DNA of 64,000 nt from Prevotella bivia DSM 20514 (GTDB lineage: Bacteria > Bacteroidota > Bacteroidia > Bacteroidales > Bacteroidaceae). Position 1 is the stretch's first letter, and the number at the start of each line of letters is the position of its first letter. The position numbers and the translations under genes are program-made. The stretch is from positions 1,918,185 to 1,982,184 of the forward strand of contig NZ_JH660660.1 of NCBI RefSeq assembly GCF_000262545.1, read 5' to 3'. Shown here piece by piece: positions 61,490 to 64,000 of this stretch. The notes beneath the pieces are model-generated. The model was not told the DNA's origin. It did not search any database and saw only the letters and a program-made list of their open reading frames with translations.

Positions 61490-63760
61490 ATGTCGGTGGT
61501 AAGAAAATACAGCAAATGTTATCTGTCTGTTGCGGTGTTAGCAGCAATTATTTTAGGGAGTTGTTCGTCAGATAAGTTTGTTCCAGATCATGAATACTTA
61601 TTAGACAAAGTCGAATTAAAGTCAGATGTTAAGAAGTTCGACGCTAGTCAGTTAGAACAATACGTTCGACAAAAGGGCAATTCTAAATGGTTCTCTATGT
61701 TTAAAGTGCCTTTAGGCACTTATTCGCTTGCTGGTCGTGATACAACAAAATGGATTAATCGCACATTAAGGAAAATGGGTGAAAAACCTGTATTGTATGA
61801 TACTTTGCAAGCAAAATTGTCATGTGATGATTTGGTGAAGGCTATGCAAAATATGGGATATATGAATGCAAAAGTTAGTTTTGATAAGCGAATAAGAGGC
61901 AAAAAACTCACTGCTATTTATAAATTGTATCCTGGAGAACCATATCTTATTGACCATTTCTCGTATGATATTCAAGACTCTGTAGTAGCAAAGGTGTTGG
62001 AAAAGCATTTAGATGAAAAGATTTATAAAAATAAACTTACTCAATTTACAGTATCTTCGCTTGATGCAGAGCGTAAGCGTTTGACTAAAATATTAAACGA
62101 TTCGGGATTTTATCATTTTCACAAGGATTTTATATATTATACAGCCGATTCTGTGGGTGGAGCAAGACATGTAAATGTTACACTTCACTTGATGCGTAAT
62201 TATGACAATGCTACAAAGCAATTGACAGAACATCCACGTTATATCATAGATAAGGTTAATGTTATTCCTGGTGATTCTACAGGTTTGCATTTAAGAAAAA
62301 ATGTGCTTGAGGACAATATTTTACTTGAGGAAGGTAAGTATTTTTCTGCGGCTGATTTGCAAAAGACATATAATAATTTTGCTCGTTTAGGGGCTGTTCG
62401 ATATACTAGTATAAATTTTAGAGAGGTTCCGCATATTGATAGTTTGATTATTGGGAAAAAGTTTTCTTATAAGACTTCCGCTAATCGTTATCTTGAAGCA
62501 GATGTGCAAATACTCAATAATAAGCCAAATACAGTATCTTTTCAGTTAGAAGGAACCAATACTGCAGGCGATCTTGGTGCAGCAGCTACGTTGTCCTATC
62601 AAAACCGAAATTTGTTTAGAGGTAGCGAGAAGTTTAGTATAGAGCTACGCACAGCTTATGAGGCGATAACAGGATTAGAAGGTTATAAGGATAAGAATTA
62701 TGTAGAGTATGGTATTCGAGGTAGTTTACAATTTCCAACTTTATTAGCTCCTCTTCTAAGTAAAGACTTTCGTCGTCGAAGTACGGCTATAACAGAGTTA
62801 GCGGTGAGTTGGGATTTGCAAAACCGTCCCGAATTTCATCGAAGAGTTTTCTCTGCAGGGTTGAAATATAACTGGGCAACCCCCAATAAGCATCTTACTT
62901 ATGACTTTGATGTTTTAAAACTAAGTTATGTTTATATGCCATGGATAAGTGATACATTTAAGCAGGACTATTTGGATAATATATCTAATCGTAATGCTAT
63001 CTTAAAGTATAATTACGAGGATTTGTTTATCATGGGAGCAGGGCTTGGAATTAGCTACAAAACCCCTACACATTCTTTGCGAGCAAAGGTAGAGTCGGCA
63101 GGCAATCTTTTAGGTGCTACAAGTGGTGTTTTCAATTTTAAACGTAACGCCGAAGGACAAAAGAAATTTATTGAGATAGCCTATGCACAATATGTAAAGT
63201 TCGATTTCGATTACACTTATATTTATCAGTTCGATAAGAATAATTCTTTAGCTTTGCATGGCGATTTTGGTGTAGCGTGGCCATACGGGAATAGTAAAGT
63301 ATTACCTTTTGAGAAACGTTATTTTGCAGGAGGTGCTAACTCTGTGCGTGGCTGGAGTGTGCGTGAGTTAGGTCCAGGAAAATTTAAAGGTACTGATGGA
63401 AGAATTGACTTTATCAATCAAACTGGTGATATGAAGCTCGATCTAAACGCTGAATATCGAACGCATCTATTTTGGAAGTTTGATGGTGCTGTGTTTATTG
63501 ATGCGGGTAATGTTTGGACATTGAGAGCTTACGATGAACAACCTAGTGGACAGTTTAAACTTGGGGAATTTTACAAGCAGCTAGCTGTTGCTTATGGCTT
63601 GGGATTACGTCTTAACTTTAATTACTTTATTCTCCGTTTTGAGGGTGGTATGAAAGCAATTAATCCTGCTTATGAAACATCAGCAGAACACTATGCGCTT
63701 TGGCATCCTAACTTCCGTCGCGATTTTACTTTCCATTTTGCTGTAGGATTACCTTTCTAG
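61490..63760 (+). CDS. tamL: TamL/BamA-family outer-membrane assembly lipoprotein
   Basis: 756 residues. Lipobox ILGSC at about residue 25, so the N-terminus is lipidated, the hallmark of Bacteroidota TamL. POTRA domains cover roughly 35-330 (KVPLGTYSLAGRDTTKWINR, MGYMNAKVSFDKR). The C-terminal half is the Omp85 barrel with the lid-loop motif GGANSVRGWSVRELGPG and ends in an aromatic residue, VGLPF. It inserts outer-membrane proteins with TamB. No tamB lies downstream in this window: an IS66-type element follows after 56 bp. Confidence 0.92.
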   Translation: MSVVRKYSKCYLSVAVLAAIILGSCSSDKFVPDHEYLLDKVELKSDVKKFDASQLEQYVRQKGNSKWFSMFKVPLGTYSLAGRDTTKWINRTLRKMGEKPVLYDTLQAKLSCDDLVKAMQNMGYMNAKVSFDKRIRGKKLTAIYKLYPGEPYLIDHFSYDIQDSVVAKVLEKHLDEKIYKNKLTQFTVSSLDAERKRLTKILNDSGFYHFHKDFIYYTADSVGGARHVNVTLHLMRNYDNATKQLTEHPRYIIDKVNVIPGDSTGLHLRKNVLEDNILLEEGKYFSAADLQKTYNNFARLGAVRYTSINFREVPHIDSLIIGKKFSYKTSANRYLEADVQILNNKPNTVSFQLEGTNTAGDLGAAATLSYQNRNLFRGSEKFSIELRTAYEAITGLEGYKDKNYVEYGIRGSLQFPTLLAPLLSKDFRRRSTAITELAVSWDLQNRPEFHRRVFSAGLKYNWATPNKHLTYDFDVLKLSYVYMPWISDTFKQDYLDNISNRNAILKYNYEDLFIMGAGLGISYKTPTHSLRAKVESAGNLLGATSGVFNFKRNAEGQKKFIEIAYAQYVKFDFDYTYIYQFDKNNSLALHGDFGVAWPYGNSKVLPFEKRYFAGGANSVRGWSVRELGPGKFKGTDGRIDFINQTGDMKLDLNAEYRTHLFWKFDGAVFIDAGNVWTLRAYDEQPSGQFKLGEFYKQLAVAYGLGLRLNFNYFILRFEGGMKAINPAYETSAEHYALWHPNFRRDFTFHFAVGLPF

Positions 63761-63775
63761 TAAAATGTAATCATT

Positions 63776-63794
63776 TATACCGAACTCAGGTTAT
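63776..63794 (-). repeat. inverted copy of the 41309 end motif
   Basis: Reverse complement of the 19-base sequence at 41309-41327, 16 bp after the tamL stop and 23 bp before the IS66 end. It looks like a leftover terminal repeat of another insertion sequence. Confidence 0.6.
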
Positions 63795-63816
63795 AAAGCT
63801 GTAATAGTGCTGTTTC

Positions 63817-64000
63817 GTAAGCATCCAATATTAGCCGCCTTTGTGTAGCATTCTTGCTTTACTACCTTTGCCCGAAAAACTTATGTTTGTACTCAACGAA
63901 ACAAATGTTTTTCGGGTTTGTTGCACTCCTGTGGATATGCGTCAGGGTATTCTTCGCCTGTCCCAATTGGTACGTAGCAATGACTTCAATCCTTCTGATG
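63817..64000 (+). mobile_element. IS66-family element, left end (continues beyond window)
   Basis: GTAAGC at 63817 fits the IS66 terminal repeat. A tnpB-type gene opens 66 bp inside, with no room for tnpA before it. The rest of the element is beyond the window. Confidence 0.75.
63883..64000 (+). CDS. tnpB: IS66 TnpB (Orf2), N-terminal part
   Basis: 39 codons are visible. The reading MFVLNETNVFRVCC followed by PVDMRQGILRLSQLV matches the IS66 Orf2 pattern, whose D-M-R-x-G-x(2)-L core is typical. The C-terminus is outside the window. Confidence 0.8.
   Translation, partial: MFVLNETNVFRVCCTPVDMRQGILRLSQLVRSNDFNPSD

Noticed and set aside
41309..63794. A 22-kb composite transposon between the inverted 19-base copies
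   Set aside because: The interval carries glmS, carAB, kdsA, tamL and other core genes with housekeeping promoters, which a transposon would hardly carry.

Overview
The window is a piece of chromosome from a Bacteroidota bacterium, most likely Prevotella or a close relative. The reasons are the fused lpxC-fabZ gene, the TAnnTTTG type of -7 promoter box in front of many genes, the TonB-dependent receptor with lipoprotein partners, the lipoprotein form of TamA (TamL), the one-chain NfnA/GltD-type oxidoreductase, the EF-G2-like paralogue, and several gene families seen mainly in this phylum. No rRNA, tRNA or CRISPR array was found.

Layout. 1-12.1 kb is a leftward housekeeping block: miaA (cut by the window edge), lpxA, lpxC-fabZ and lpxD for lipid A, an HD phosphohydrolase, then pyrF, prfA, purM, aroE, menG, purC and phoH. 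12.2-20.9 kb runs rightward: a predicted exported M15-like peptidase, a long intergenic region with a 22-bp periodic repeat, rplU-rpmA, serS, the Nfn/GltD-like fusion, a nucleoside phosphorylase and mnmE. 21-31 kb holds transport and metabolism: a YhcH-type anomerase, a DASS anion symporter, a BtuF/BtuC-like uptake pair without an adjacent ATPase, a uracil permease, hemW and an EF-G paralogue that lacks the catalytic histidine.

31-41.5 kb looks like an accessory island: two small lipoproteins, a fragmentary HTH protein, then a TonB-dependent receptor followed by four lipoproteins that form two pairs of paralogues. It ends at an insertion-sequence remnant. 41.6-52.3 kb returns to core functions: asparaginase, a solitary Wza-like lipoprotein, glmS, a long PurF-like enzyme, carAB and a DUF4738-type lipoprotein. 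52.5-56.1 kb contains a DUF3843-like protein facing away from a two-gene regulatory unit: a YtfE/RIC-like di-iron domain fused to a LuxR helix-turn-helix, then a LuxR-type protein with a degenerate receiver. A second 22-bp repeat array lies between them. 56.3-63.8 kb holds kdsA-kdsD-cls (Kdo supply and a secreted phospholipase-D-type enzyme), a HisC-like aminotransferase with Asn at the PLP-lysine position, a SpoU methyltransferase and tamL. The window ends inside an IS66-family element.

The lpx genes, kdsA/kdsD, tamL and the Wza-like protein all serve the outer envelope. pyrF, carAB, purC, purM, the PurF-like protein, uraA and the phosphorylase serve nucleotide metabolism. The less explained parts are the receptor/lipoprotein island, the di-iron LuxR pair with its repeat-rich upstream region, the catalytic-lysine-less HisC and the EF-G paralogue.
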